Positions 53,725-63,516 of a DNA stretch of 64,000 nt are shown here, one piece after another. A program made the translations under genes and the position numbers. Position 1 is the first letter of the stretch. Every line of letters begins with the position of its first letter. The notes under the pieces are model-generated. The model was not told the origin of the DNA and searched no databases. It saw only the letters and a program-made list of their open reading frames with translations. The stretch is from positions 56,923 to 120,922 of the forward strand of contig CAYFSS010000002.1 of the NCBI GenBank assembly GCA_964345975.1, in the 5' to 3' direction. This stretch comes from CAYFSS01 sp964345975 (lineage in GTDB: Bacteria > Bacillota > Clostridia > Saccharofermentanales > Fastidiosipilaceae).

Positions 53725-53947
53725 CACGAAGATGGAGAGATCCAAGCTCAGAAACTGGAGTAGCGACGAGGGACGGTGGAAGCCTCGGCAGGGGAGCTTG
53801 GAGTGTTCACTCCGGAGTGCTTAACTTGAAGGAATGTAGGGTTAAGCGGTTCGCGGCGTCAGACGCGTCAAAGAGCTTTCACAGACGTGAAGGAATCTGG
53901 GTGGTACCACGGTCAATGATCGTCCCTTTCTAAGGGGCGTTTTTTTA
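53725..53947 (+). promoter_or_regulatory. T-box riboswitch for phenylalanine
   Basis: Stem I is closed by GGAG (53734-53737) with CTCC (53810-53813) and TCCAAGCTC (53741-53749) with GAGCTTGGA (53794-53802); the internal loop between them has TTC (53806-53808) followed by A, a Phe specifier codon. The conserved T-box core GGGTGGTACCACGG is at 53899-53912, with TGGT expected to pair with the uncharged tRNA end. The terminator CGTCCCTT/AAGGGGCG plus seven T is at 53921-53946. Uncharged tRNA-Phe should favour read-through into pheS-pheT. Confidence 0.92.
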
Positions 53948-53963
53948 TGCGGAGGAATATGAG

Positions 53964-55004
53964 ATGGACAATTCAAACCAATGGCCTGAAATACCGAAAA
54001 TTGAGAAGATTTTTCGTGAGGCTATGGCATCCGTCAAGAACAGCCAAGACCTCGAAGAACTGCGTCTGGATTTTATTGGACGCCGCGGTTCTCTAACGGC
54101 ATTGCAAGCCCGGATGAAGACAATTTCTAAAGAGGATAAAGCGGCGTTTGGTAAAGCGTTGAACCGTTTGCGTCAAACGATCAATGCGGGTTTGGAAGAA
54201 TTAGGCGAAGAGATCAAGACGCATGTACAAGAGGCTAAACTCGCAGCGGAGCGTTTAGATTTATCTTTACCTCCGACCGAGCCTCGCCTTGGATTCCGTC
54301 ATCCGGTCACGATGACGATTGCCGAGTTAACACGCGTCTTTGCAGCCAAAGGCTACAGCGTTGCCGAGGGTCCGGAAGTTGAATGGACGAAGAAGAACTT
54401 CGATGAGCTGAATCTACCGGAGCATCACCCCGCCAGAGAACCTTCTGACACGTTCTATATCAACGATGATATTCTCCTGAGAACTCAGACGTCTCCGGTA
54501 CAAATCCGTGTGATGCAACAACAGGAGCCACCCATCTACATCATTTGTCCGGGTAAGGTCTATCGACCGGACACACCCGATGCAACCCATGCGTCAATCT
54601 TTCACCAAGTAGAAGGTTTAGTCGTTGACCGGGGAATTACTATGGGTGACCTTAACGGCACCTTGAAGTACATGGCGGAGTCTCTCTTCGGTGCCGGGAC
54701 CAAAATCAGGTTGAGACCACATTACTTCCCGTTCACAGAGCCTAGTTGTGAAGTCGATGTTACTTGCTGGAATTGCGGGGGTGTAGGGTGCCCCACCTGT
54801 AAGGATGAAGGCTTTATTGAGATCCTGGGCGCAGGCATGGTCCATCCGAATGTGCTTGCTAACTGCGGTATTGATCCTGAAATTTACTCGGGATTTGCTT
54901 TCGGCATTGGGGTTGAACGCACGGCCATGGCAAGATATCGCATTAAAGATATTCGTTCATTTACTGAAAACGATGTGCGCTTCTTGCGCCAGTTCAAGGC
55001 TTAG
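53964..55004 (+). CDS. pheS: Phenylalanyl-tRNA synthetase alpha subunit
   Basis: PheS is the catalytic class II subunit. The 346-residue protein has an N-terminal coiled coil (about 1-90), motif 1 around RLGFRHPVTMTI, motif 2 with PGKVYRPDTPDATHASIFHQ and EGLVVDRG, and motif 3 SGFAFGIGVERTAMARYRIK. The segment CWNCGGVGCPTCKDEG (about 257-272) holds four cysteines and may bind zinc. GGAGG precedes the ATG. It is controlled by the T-box and lies ten bases from pheT. Confidence 0.96.
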   Translation: MDNSNQWPEIPKIEKIFREAMASVKNSQDLEELRLDFIGRRGSLTALQARMKTISKEDKAAFGKALNRLRQTINAGLEELGEEIKTHVQEAKLAAERLDLSLPPTEPRLGFRHPVTMTIAELTRVFAAKGYSVAEGPEVEWTKKNFDELNLPEHHPAREPSDTFYINDDILLRTQTSPVQIRVMQQQEPPIYIICPGKVYRPDTPDATHASIFHQVEGLVVDRGITMGDLNGTLKYMAESLFGAGTKIRLRPHYFPFTEPSCEVDVTCWNCGGVGCPTCKDEGFIEILGAGMVHPNVLANCGIDPEIYSGFAFGIGVERTAMARYRIKDIRSFTENDVRFLRQFKA

Positions 55005-55013
55005 GAGGTCAAC

Positions 55014-57440
55014 ATGAAAGTACCGTTAACCTGGCTTAAAGATTACGTTAATTATGTAGGGGATGCCGATTCCTTGGGGCATGTTTTGACAATGAGCGGC
55101 ACTAAGTTCGAAGCCCTCGAAATCGTGGGTTCTGAACTGGAAAATCTCTATGTTGGCGAAGTCGTTGCCTGTGTAGAGCATCCTGGTGCTGATCACTTGA
55201 GAGTCTGTGAAGTTCATCTTGGCGATTTAGACCTCAAAACGTTCGGGATTGAAAGCGATAATGCTCAAATCATCTGTGGTGCTCCAAACGTCGCGGCAGG
55301 TCAGAAAGTCATTGTTGCAGTTCCCGGAGCTGTATTGCCCGGTGGTTTCAAGATTGGAGCCCGCAAGCTCCGTGGGATCAAATCATACGGCATGATCTGT
55401 TCTTTGACTGAGCTTGGTTTTGATCCGTCGCAGGTCCGAGAAGGAGCCGCTGACGGGATCGAAGTCCTCCCGGATTCAGCCGTGCCGGGCGAGCCAGTCA
55501 ATGAGCTTCTTGGTTTAGGTGAAGCTATCCTTGAGTTTGAAATCACATCAAACCGTCCCGATTGTCTTTCGGTTGAAGGCATCGGTCGAGAGACAGCAGT
55601 TACGTACGGTTTGGATTTCAAACCGACGTTACCCGTCGTCAGAGGTGGTTCTACTTGGGATGGCGATCCCATGCAAATCTACATCGACGCCGAAGAAGGA
55701 TGTAGAGTCTATTGTGGGCGTTACATCAAGGATGTCGTGATCGAACCGTCACCACTATGGATGCAACATCGCTTGCGCGATGCGGGGATACGGCCAATCA
55801 ACAATTACGTCGATATCACTAACTATGTCCTCTTGGCGATCGGTCAACCTCTCCATGCCTTTGACGCAGAATTCCTCGAGGGGAACGAAATCCATGTGCG
55901 CTATGCAGAGGATGAAGAGCTTTTCAAGACGCTCGACGGTCAAACCCGTAAACTTACAACGGAAGATTTAGTCATCGCGGATGCGGTAAAACCGGTCGCT
56001 CTTGCGGGTGTCATGGGTGGGGAAAATAGCGAGATTCGCTCCACTACGAAGAATGTCTTCCTGGAAGCTGCGAACTTCACTCCCGCCGGAATCGGTAGGA
56101 CCTCGCGTCGATTAAACCTCCGAAGCGAATCCAGCAGTCGTTTTGACAAAGGTCTCGATCCTGAGTTACCGCGTCGTGCTTTGGATCTAGCAGCCGAATT
56201 AGTTGAAACACTAGGGGCAGGAACGGTCTGCGATGAGATCTATCAGGCTAGAGGCATAGAGGCTGAAACTCCGGTGGTACCCCTCGATCCGGATCGCATT
56301 AATGCTCATCTCGGAACCGATATTGAGACCTCATGGATGGTAAATACGTTAGAAGCCTTAGGTTGTGAAGTCGATGGCAACAATGTACGACCTCCTTCTT
56401 GGCGGATTGATCTTAACCTGAATGCTGATTTAGCTGAAGAAATCGCTCGCTTCTATGGTTACAACGAAATAGAAGCAACCTTACCGACAATCCCGGGGGA
56501 GGTTTTGAGTGGTCTCAATGAGCGGCAAATACGGAAGGAACGAGTAAGAGATCTCTGCATGGCATATCAATGCTATGAAACTATGACCCATCCCTTTAAT
56601 CGAGAAGAAACGCTTCAGAATCTTGGGATCTCAGGCATTGAAGATAAGCGCGTTAAAATCCGCGATGCCGGTCGCGAATATTCCAGGCTGCGTGATCGCC
56701 TCTTGCCTTCGATGCTAGCCACGGCTTCTTTGAACTATCGGCGCAGTAAAACCATTACCAACTTCTTTGAGATCGGTCGCATTTTCATCGATGTCCCGGA
56801 TGAAGAAGGTTTACCGACAGAAGTTGAACATTTGGCTGTACTTATGATGCTCGAAGATGAGGTAGAAGATGTGCTCTTCCGCTCCCAAATTGGACTACTG
56901 CATGAGCTAACCACGATCCTGGGGATAGAAGGTGAATGGTCCACCCATGAGCTATCACGAGAGGAATATCCTTATTTCCATCCATATCGTAGTGCTCACA
57001 TCAGCTTTGACGGTGAAATTCTTGGGGAGTTGGCTTACCTTCATCCAGAGCTCCTTGATGAGCACGACATCAACGCAGTTGTCTGCTATTTGGAGATTCG
57101 TTTGGATGATCTCTTAGATAAGCCCTACCGTCGAATCCAAGAAACAGTGGTCTCTCGTTATCCATCGATGGAACGTGATTTAGCTCTGGTCGTGCAGGAG
57201 AGTGTCCCTGCCGGCGACCTCTTAAAAGAACTGAAGCAAGCGGCCGGGGCTCTCCTTGAATCCGCTACACTCTTCGATATCTATCGAGGGAAGTCTTTAG
57301 GCGACGATGAGAAGTCATTGGCTTTTCATTTTGTCTTCACTCATCCCGAGCGCACGTTGGAAGAAGCTGAAGTGTCTAGAGCCATGCAAGATATTTTGCA
57401 CCGTGCCGAAGAAAAATTTTCAGCCCGAATTCGCAGCTAA
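55014..57440 (+). CDS. pheT: Phenylalanyl-tRNA synthetase beta subunit
   Basis: PheT binds tRNA-Phe and edits Tyr. The 808-residue protein starts MKVPLTWLKDYVNY and has an EMAP-type tRNA-binding domain (about 40-160), the B3/B4 editing domain (about 210-390, with INNYVDITNYVLLAIGQPLH and FDKGLDPEL), the B5 domain (about 410-480) and a C-terminal anticodon-binding FDX-ACB domain (about 715-808, RYPSMERDLALVV). AGGAGG precedes the ATG. It ends at a strong terminator. Confidence 0.96.
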   Translation: MKVPLTWLKDYVNYVGDADSLGHVLTMSGTKFEALEIVGSELENLYVGEVVACVEHPGADHLRVCEVHLGDLDLKTFGIESDNAQIICGAPNVAAGQKVIVAVPGAVLPGGFKIGARKLRGIKSYGMICSLTELGFDPSQVREGAADGIEVLPDSAVPGEPVNELLGLGEAILEFEITSNRPDCLSVEGIGRETAVTYGLDFKPTLPVVRGGSTWDGDPMQIYIDAEEGCRVYCGRYIKDVVIEPSPLWMQHRLRDAGIRPINNYVDITNYVLLAIGQPLHAFDAEFLEGNEIHVRYAEDEELFKTLDGQTRKLTTEDLVIADAVKPVALAGVMGGENSEIRSTTKNVFLEAANFTPAGIGRTSRRLNLRSESSSRFDKGLDPELPRRALDLAAELVETLGAGTVCDEIYQARGIEAETPVVPLDPDRINAHLGTDIETSWMVNTLEALGCEVDGNNVRPPSWRIDLNLNADLAEEIARFYGYNEIEATLPTIPGEVLSGLNERQIRKERVRDLCMAYQCYETMTHPFNREETLQNLGISGIEDKRVKIRDAGREYSRLRDRLLPSMLATASLNYRRSKTITNFFEIGRIFIDVPDEEGLPTEVEHLAVLMMLEDEVEDVLFRSQIGLLHELTTILGIEGEWSTHELSREEYPYFHPYRSAHISFDGEILGELAYLHPELLDEHDINAVVCYLEIRLDDLLDKPYRRIQETVVSRYPSMERDLALVVQESVPAGDLLKELKQAAGALLESATLFDIYRGKSLGDDEKSLAFHFVFTHPERTLEEAEVSRAMQDILHRAEEKFSARIRS

Positions 57441-57465
57441 GTTTTAGCCCAAGCGTTTCGTTTTA

Positions 57466-57504
57466 AAGCGGATCTTCTATGAGAAAGATCCGCTTTTTCT
57501 TCTT
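57466..57504 (+). terminator. Intrinsic terminator after pheT
   Basis: AAGCGGATCTT (57466-57476) pairs perfectly with AAGATCCGCTT (57485-57495), loop of eight, followed by a T-rich tract. An ATG at 57479 lies in the loop and is not a start. Confidence 0.9.
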
Positions 57505-57538
57505 GGTATGGCTTCATGATGGTCATGGAGGTGCTTCT

Positions 57539-57838
57539 ATGACCGGCTTGGAAACATCAGTGATCATCCCACTCATCATACTCATCGTCCTTATGCAAGT
57601 GATTGGTTTAAGTTTCTTCTTATTGGCTCAAATCCAAACCTCAGAGTCTTTGGAGATCTTTTATCAGGATTCAGGTGAGGATTTACTCAACTACATTGAA
57701 ATCGTTGGACTTAGAATCGGTCCATTTCATCAAAGCCAATCCTTCTCACAACTACGGACCTCCGGCTGGGATATCGTGCGCTGGGGGATTGTCGCTTCAG
57801 ATCTAACTCGAATGATCACCGGAAGAGTCTTGCCATGA
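57539..57838 (+). CDS. Small TadE-like membrane protein
   Basis: GGAGGTG before ATG 57539 gives 99 residues. A single N-terminal helix (about 3-28) begins with GLETSVIIPLIILIVLM, the pattern of TadE-like pseudopilins, where a Glu is followed by a hydrophobic stretch with Pro. The rest is soluble and presumably outside. No prepilin-like Gly-Phe cut site is obvious. It is first of three genes with four- and eleven-base overlaps, so they form an operon. Family placement is by eye. Confidence 0.6.
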   Translation: MTGLETSVIIPLIILIVLMQVIGLSFFLLAQIQTSESLEIFYQDSGEDLLNYIEIVGLRIGPFHQSQSFSQLRTSGWDIVRWGIVASDLTRMITGRVLP

Positions 57839-59238
57839 ACTTTCGGGGATCGATATCCATCTTCTTAGCTCTCGTGATTTTTACGATCAGTGGATTCTTC
57901 GTGTTCCTTATGCCTATTGGACAAGCAAAACGCTTGGAGTCTTTAGCCGAAGCTGCTCTCCTTAGGCAAGTTGAAGTCCTCCTAGCTTCTTATCATAGAG
58001 ACTTGATGGAGCGGTATGGCTTGCCCGGCATCTTGGAAGAAGATGCAGATCTCACAGTTTTACCATGGCTTTTGGATCAAAAGGGGCATGAAGATTTAGT
58101 TATGGAACTCGTTTGGCAAGACGATTATTCCAACGATGAATCGTTGGAGCAGGTGATCTTGGAATCGATGAGTCTTCGGATGCCCGCTATCGTGATCGAT
58201 GAAATTTGGCAGCACATGAAGGGCCTGCTACCGGTTTCAACCTGGGATGATATCGCCATAAACTTGAGCATTGATCCGTTTCAGGCGTTCTTCCATTATT
58301 TGGAGGGAAGGGTGCACGAACAAGACATCATGACAGCACTCATGGATCCTGAAAGCGATCTGGCGAACGCAGAAGAGTTTCAAGAACTTAAAGAAGAACT
58401 GGATAAAATCAAAGAAAAGAAATCTAAAGCAGAAATGATCGCAAGATCAGAGTCGGATGAAAACTTGCCAAAGCTCGATGACTTTGCTGCGGTATCAGTT
58501 TACTTAGGAAAAATACGAGATAAGTTATATGAACCGTTTCGCATCGCCTATGATTCGTTGGTTCTGAGGGAATTCATGGTCTCTTATCTTTCCTGTGAAA
58601 TTAGACACCCGGAGAAAATCGTACCTCCAAGCAATCCTTTCAGCACAGATACAAGTCCCAGGATGTGGAAGTTCTCCGAAGAGCATTTTACATCGGACTA
58701 TGAACTTGAGTGTTTGATTACAGGGATGACCCAACCCATCATTGCTCGAACCCTTGTTCATGCTGAGATCTTTGCGATTCGCTTTCTCCTTAACGCCGTA
58801 GCTTTGTATAACGATCCGGGGAAGATGGCTAATTATCGACTGGGCAATTTCTGGCAGAGATTGATCGTCATGCTCTTGACTGTCTTTGGTTTTGAGCCCG
58901 CTACCGTGAATGAAGTCATCGTCTGCCTTCGACTCCTAATCGATGCCGTAAATCAAAGCACTGAGGATTTGGCGGATCTTTGCGATGGTTATGCCATTCC
59001 GATCTTCCACGGTCCTTTGGGGAAATATGGCATCAAACTAGACTATCTCCATTACGCACGTTTTCTTTTGCTCTTTAGTTCTAATCAAGAACTACTGCGT
59101 CGCTTCAGACCGATCATGGAGGAAAATGTTGAAGGTAAGGATCACAAGCTGGGGTTCAGGCTTGATCTGGAGATTCAAAGTTCTTTCCATACTATGAGAA
59201 AGACTCGAAAAGCGAGTTATAAAAGCCATGCGGAATAG
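57835..59238 (+). CDS. TadG-like membrane protein, possibly DUF5702
   Basis: The 467-residue protein starts MNFRGSISIFLALVIFTISG, one N-terminal helix (about 8-30), followed by AKRLESLAEAALLRQVEVLL and YHRDLMERYGLPGIL. This layout resembles clostridial Tad-locus proteins annotated as DUF5702. A charged coiled-coil-like stretch (about 180-205, LKEELDKIKEKKSKAEMI) is in the middle, and one or two hydrophobic segments near 335-375 may be membrane helices. It overlaps the gene before by four bases (ATGA) and the next by eleven. Confidence 0.5.
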   Translation: MNFRGSISIFLALVIFTISGFFVFLMPIGQAKRLESLAEAALLRQVEVLLASYHRDLMERYGLPGILEEDADLTVLPWLLDQKGHEDLVMELVWQDDYSNDESLEQVILESMSLRMPAIVIDEIWQHMKGLLPVSTWDDIAINLSIDPFQAFFHYLEGRVHEQDIMTALMDPESDLANAEEFQELKEELDKIKEKKSKAEMIARSESDENLPKLDDFAAVSVYLGKIRDKLYEPFRIAYDSLVLREFMVSYLSCEIRHPEKIVPPSNPFSTDTSPRMWKFSEEHFTSDYELECLITGMTQPIIARTLVHAEIFAIRFLLNAVALYNDPGKMANYRLGNFWQRLIVMLLTVFGFEPATVNEVIVCLRLLIDAVNQSTEDLADLCDGYAIPIFHGPLGKYGIKLDYLHYARFLLLFSSNQELLRRFRPIMEENVEGKDHKLGFRLDLEIQSSFHTMRKTRKASYKSHAE

Positions 59239-60172
59239 GGCATTGATTAGCTTAGAAGCGGCGTTAGCATTGCCTATTTTTCTCGCCTTCTGTTTACTCC
59301 TTCAAATTGTTATGGCAACGCAAGAAGCGAAGCATCTATATCACGTTGCCGGGGAAGAAGCGGCTCGTGAAATAGAACTCATGGTCATCGTTAAAGGTCT
59401 TATACCTTGGGGTGATTTTCAACGTCCCTTCAATTTCGAACTACCCGGTTTCGCGGAAGAATGGCTTGTTGAAAAAGCAGGGGAACACGCTGGTGCTCAA
59501 ACTCTGAGGATTAGGCAAAACGAGCTATTTCTTTCTAAGGTGCCGCATAGGCCTTTCCTTGCAAAGACATTTCGTGGGAGCCAAAGCGCGAAGATGACAA
59601 GAGCAAAGCATCATTGGAACTATATCGTGAGGACTTCCTGGGGCATCGGCCTATACCATGAGATATGGGAGGATCGCCAGATCGTGCCGGATTTCTCACT
59701 CTTTCCATTTGAGCTCGATAGCTATGAAGATTCATCCGATCCTTCTGAAGCTGAAGACTCTATTTGGTCATCCCATAACTTTGTCAGGGGTAAGTATTTC
59801 CAAGAGAAATACGATGCAAATTTGCCGTATAACTTCCCATTTTTATCTTCATTCAAACAGGGAATCGCTACAAAGATACAAAGCCTCGATCTCACAGCTC
59901 CCACCTATCAAAACGCCGTAAACCTCGTTGAACGTTTACAAATGGACATACGGCAAATGGCAAACTATCAAGGGCTACCGGATGGATTTGCAGGCATTGA
60001 AATTCTTCCGGAAGATATTCAGCGTAGAGTGATCCATTATGTGATTCCCGAGAATCATGATGCCTGGCAATTGAAGAGCCTAGAAGCAGTTCGAGAGCAG
60101 GCCCGTCTAGTGGGTGTAGAACTGCTGATTACACAAGATTCCGTTTCCCGTGCTCATCGTTCCGAGCCTTAG
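59228..60172 (+). CDS. TadE-like membrane protein
   Basis: The 314-residue protein starts MRNRALISLEAALALPIFLA, a TadE-like N terminus (Glu-Ala-Ala-x-Ala-Leu-Pro) inside one membrane helix (about 7-30). The large outside part has no domain I recognise; it ends with EAVREQARLVGVELLITQDS. It overlaps the TadG-like gene by eleven bases. Together the three look like minor pseudopilins, but no Tad ATPase, platform, secretin or prepilin peptidase gene is in the window. Confidence 0.6.
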   Translation: MRNRALISLEAALALPIFLAFCLLLQIVMATQEAKHLYHVAGEEAAREIELMVIVKGLIPWGDFQRPFNFELPGFAEEWLVEKAGEHAGAQTLRIRQNELFLSKVPHRPFLAKTFRGSQSAKMTRAKHHWNYIVRTSWGIGLYHEIWEDRQIVPDFSLFPFELDSYEDSSDPSEAEDSIWSSHNFVRGKYFQEKYDANLPYNFPFLSSFKQGIATKIQSLDLTAPTYQNAVNLVERLQMDIRQMANYQGLPDGFAGIEILPEDIQRRVIHYVIPENHDAWQLKSLEAVREQARLVGVELLITQDSVSRAHRSEP

Positions 60173-60242
60173 TTGAAGCGATGATCAGCGGAGGCTAAAA
60201 TAGTGGGAGTTTGGGCTTTTTTGCCTACCCAAGGAGTGATGA

Positions 60243-63056
60243 ATGAGCTTTTTGAAACGTATATTCGGTTCGCACAGCGACCGTGAAATAGCCAAGATCC
60301 AAACAACGGTTGATGAGATCTTAGCTTTAGAAGATGAATTTTCACGCTTAAGTGAGACTGAACTAAGAGCTAAGACGGCTGAGTTTAAGACTCGTTTTGC
60401 TAACGGTGAGACATTGGAAGATCTCCTAGTGGAGGCCTTTGCAACAGTTAGAGAAGCAGCTTGGCGTGTCCTGGACATGAAGCATTATCCGGTCCAGCTT
60501 ATCGGAGGCATTGTCCTGCACCAAGGCCGAATTGCTGAGATGAAGACCGGTGAAGGTAAGACATTAGTCGCAACCCTGCCCATGTATCTCAATGCTCTAG
60601 CCGGGAAAGGTGTTCATCTGGTAACGGTTAACGATTACTTGGCGACTCGTGACAGTGAGTGGATGGGTAAAATTTACCGCTACCTTGGGTTGTCCGTTGG
60701 ACTTATCGTCCACGGTTTGACTCGTCAGGAACGTCAGGATGCCTATGCCTGCGATCTAACCTACGGGACAAACAATGAATATGGTTTTGACTACCTCAGA
60801 GATAATATGGTGACTCGTCAAGAGCAACGAGTTCAGCGCGAACTCCATTACGCTATTGTCGACGAAGTTGACTCTATTCTCATCGATGAAGCACGTACAC
60901 CTCTCATCATTTCCGGTCGAGGAGATGAATCCACAGATCTTTATAGTCAAGCCAATCACTTCGTTGAATTGCTTCACCCGCTTCGTATCAAGGAAACGGA
61001 TGCGAAACTTGAGCAAGAGGATTTCGCCGGCGATGCTGATTACATTATCGATGAAAAAGCCAAGACCGCTGTTCTCACAGCTCGTGGTATACAACGTGCT
61101 GAGAGTTATTTTAAATTGGATAACCTTGCTGATACGGACAATTACGAGATTCAGCATCACATCAATAATGCACTCAAAGCTCACGGCACCATGCATAGAG
61201 ATGAAGCCTACGTTGTCCAAGATGGAGAAGTCATCATTGTCGATGACTTCACCGGTCGACTCATGTATGGCCGGCGTTATTCCGAAGGTCTCCATCAGGC
61301 AATTGAAGCTAAAGAAGGCGTCAAGATTGCACGAGAGAGTAAGACCTTGGCAACGATCACGTTCCAGAATTACTTCAGAATGTACAACAAACTCTCGGGG
61401 ATGACCGGTACGGCATTGACAGAAGAAGATGAGTTTCGCAGCATCTATGGCCTGGACGTCATCGTTATTCCAACGAATATGCCTCTGGTCCGTAACGATG
61501 AAGCTGATGCAGTGTATAAATCTCAAGCCGGGAAATATAGAGCCGTTGTTGACACGGTGAAAACCGCCCAAGAGCAAGGTCAACCTGTCCTTGTCGGTAC
61601 CGTGTCCGTTGAAACATCAGAACTGCTTTCAGATCTATTCAAGAGAAACGGCATTCCTCATAACGTCTTAAACGCCAAGCATCACCAGCGTGAAGCCGAG
61701 ATCGTCGCTCAGGCAGGTCGACCCGGTCAAGTTACGATTGCAACCAATATGGCCGGTCGTGGAACTGACATCCTCTTGGGTGGTAATCCGGAATTCTTGG
61801 CCCGTCTGGCTCTTCGTAAGGATGGCTACGACGATGAACTCATCGAACAATCCACGGCTTTTGACGAGACCGATGATGAAGTTATTCTCGAAGTTCGCGA
61901 CAAATTTCGTCACTATGTCGATGAGTACAAGAAAGAAACCGATGTTGCTAACCAAGAAGTTCTCAATGCCGGCGGTCTCTATATTGTCGGTACTGAGCGC
62001 CATGAGTCCAGACGAATCGACAACCAGTTGCGAGGGCGTGCCGGGCGTCAGGGAGATCCCGGTCGAAGCAAATTCTTTATATCGTTAGAAGATGACCTCA
62101 TGCGTCTCTTCGGTGGCGAGCGGATGACGTCACTGTTTGAAAGTCTTGGAGTCGATGAAGACGTTGAGATTCAACACAAGGTCCTCGATCGAACGATAGA
62201 AGGTGCCCAGAAGAAAGTGGAAGGCAGAAACTTCGGTATCCGTAAGAATGTTCTCGAGTACGATAATGTCATGAATCAACAGCGAGACATTATCTACAAG
62301 CAACGTAGTCAGGTCCTTGAAGGTGAAGATCTCAAAGCAACCTATGAGCATATGATTGAGCTGGTCGCTGCTTCAGTCGTCGCGGAGTATCAAAGTGACT
62401 TGTTGGAAACCCCTGATCGACCGCAACGCGGGTTAGCTACGAAATTGGCTTTCATCTTTGGTAATTTACCCATCGTTTCGGAACTTATGGCAGAGAACGA
62501 CGTCCGGTACAATCTTGATGATCTAACGAGCCGTGTGACCGAAGAAGCGATCGAGCGATATGCCCGGCGAGAAGCTGAGATAGGCGATTCGGCGACGATG
62601 CGTGAGGCGGAACGCGTCATATTGCTACGTGTGGTCGATGATCATTGGATGCAGCATATCGACGCTATGGATGATTTGCGTGATTCCATTGGGATGCGTT
62701 CGTATGGGCAACGTGATCCTGTCATGGAGTACCAACGCGAAGGCATGAATATGTTCGACGAGATGAATGCCTCTATCCGGGAAGATGCACTTCGTCTTAT
62801 TTTCCAAGCCAAGATTTCAAGCGATAAACCCATGGAGCGCAAAGAACAAGTTACAGAAGGCGAGGCTCAGGTGAAGTCTGCTGCCTCGGCAACGGAACAA
62901 GCTGCGATGACGGCCCAGGGAGTCGAAGCACCTACAGCAGCGCAAGCTGCTGCTGATAACCCTAGACCCATCAAGCGTGACAAGATGAAGGTGGGGCGAA
63001 ACGATTTATGTCCATGCGGGAGTGGTAAGAAATACAAGAACTGTCACGGTCGTTAA
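60243..63056 (+). CDS. secA: Preprotein translocase ATPase SecA
   Basis: SecA drives proteins through SecYEG. The 937-residue protein has NBD1 with Walker A MKTGEGKTLVATLP (about 100-113) and DEVDSILIDEARTPLIISG (about 207-225), the preprotein cross-linking domain, NBD2 with NMAGRGTDILLGGNPE and RGRAGRQGDPGRSKF, the helical scaffold and wing, a variable Ala-rich linker (about 865-910) and a SEC-C zinc tail GRNDLCPCGSGKKYKNCHGR with the usual Cys-His set. GGAGTGATG precedes the ATG. prfB, a frequent neighbour, is absent; tmRNA follows. Confidence 0.97.
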   Translation: MSFLKRIFGSHSDREIAKIQTTVDEILALEDEFSRLSETELRAKTAEFKTRFANGETLEDLLVEAFATVREAAWRVLDMKHYPVQLIGGIVLHQGRIAEMKTGEGKTLVATLPMYLNALAGKGVHLVTVNDYLATRDSEWMGKIYRYLGLSVGLIVHGLTRQERQDAYACDLTYGTNNEYGFDYLRDNMVTRQEQRVQRELHYAIVDEVDSILIDEARTPLIISGRGDESTDLYSQANHFVELLHPLRIKETDAKLEQEDFAGDADYIIDEKAKTAVLTARGIQRAESYFKLDNLADTDNYEIQHHINNALKAHGTMHRDEAYVVQDGEVIIVDDFTGRLMYGRRYSEGLHQAIEAKEGVKIARESKTLATITFQNYFRMYNKLSGMTGTALTEEDEFRSIYGLDVIVIPTNMPLVRNDEADAVYKSQAGKYRAVVDTVKTAQEQGQPVLVGTVSVETSELLSDLFKRNGIPHNVLNAKHHQREAEIVAQAGRPGQVTIATNMAGRGTDILLGGNPEFLARLALRKDGYDDELIEQSTAFDETDDEVILEVRDKFRHYVDEYKKETDVANQEVLNAGGLYIVGTERHESRRIDNQLRGRAGRQGDPGRSKFFISLEDDLMRLFGGERMTSLFESLGVDEDVEIQHKVLDRTIEGAQKKVEGRNFGIRKNVLEYDNVMNQQRDIIYKQRSQVLEGEDLKATYEHMIELVAASVVAEYQSDLLETPDRPQRGLATKLAFIFGNLPIVSELMAENDVRYNLDDLTSRVTEEAIERYARREAEIGDSATMREAERVILLRVVDDHWMQHIDAMDDLRDSIGMRSYGQRDPVMEYQREGMNMFDEMNASIREDALRLIFQAKISSDKPMERKEQVTEGEAQVKSAASATEQAAMTAQGVEAPTAAQAAADNPRPIKRDKMKVGRNDLCPCGSGKKYKNCHGR

Positions 63057-63058
63057 GC

Positions 63059-63087
63059 TTGAATTCAAGACCTATGCATCGTATAAT
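63059..63087 (+). promoter_or_regulatory. Promoter of ssrA
   Basis: TTGAAT at 63059-63064 and TATAAT at 63082-63087 are separated by 17 bases, about 19 bases before the mature tmRNA end. The short leader would be trimmed by RNase P. Confidence 0.85.
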
Positions 63088-63105
63088 TAACAGTACTCTT
63101 GAAGC

Positions 63106-63480
63106 GGGGACGTATTGGTTTCGACAGGGTCCTTGAATTCATCAGAGCGGGTAGAGGATGCTCGTTGGCCTCTTTAATAAACGAGCTATGTAAGTAATTG
63201 CAGACAATAATTACGAACTCGTTGCGGCTTAAGCTGTGACGCTCGAACCTATCAAGCTGCTAAGTAGGATTCGTGTTAGATCGCAGCCCTTTATCTCGGG
63301 AGGTTAAGAGATGACCATGCGCCATAAGCTTTGCCGGCTGCATGTGTACCATGAAGCTACCGGACCGACGGCCTGTCGGACGGCCTCGTCGGAAGGGGAA
63401 TACTGGTAGTTCGACTGCACCCGGAGAACTGATGATGGATTAGATTCTGGACAGGGGTTCGAACCCCCTCGTCTCCACCA
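63106..63480 (+). ncRNA. ssrA: Transfer-messenger RNA (tmRNA)
   Basis: tmRNA frees stalled ribosomes and tags the product for proteolysis. The 375-base gene is of the one-piece type: 5' GGGGACG pairs with 3' CGTCTCC, and GGTTCGAACCC forms the T arm before the encoded ACCA. The resume codon GCA at 63200 starts the tag ADNNYELVAA, ending at TAA 63230-63232; the charged Ala precedes it. The ending Val-Ala-Ala fits ClpXP recognition. SmpB is not encoded in the window. Confidence 0.96.
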
Positions 63481-63483
63481 AAT

Positions 63484-63516
63484 GCCTGTAATTCATTGTA
63501 ATTACAGGCTTTTCTT
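63484..63516 (+). terminator. Intrinsic terminator after ssrA
   Basis: A perfect 10-bp stem (GCCTGTAATT with AATTACAGGC, loop CATTGT) is followed by TTTTCTT. Confidence 0.9.

Noticed and set aside
57479..57538. Earlier ATG for the small TadE-like protein
   Set aside because: The ATG sits in the loop of the pheT terminator and has no ribosome-binding site.
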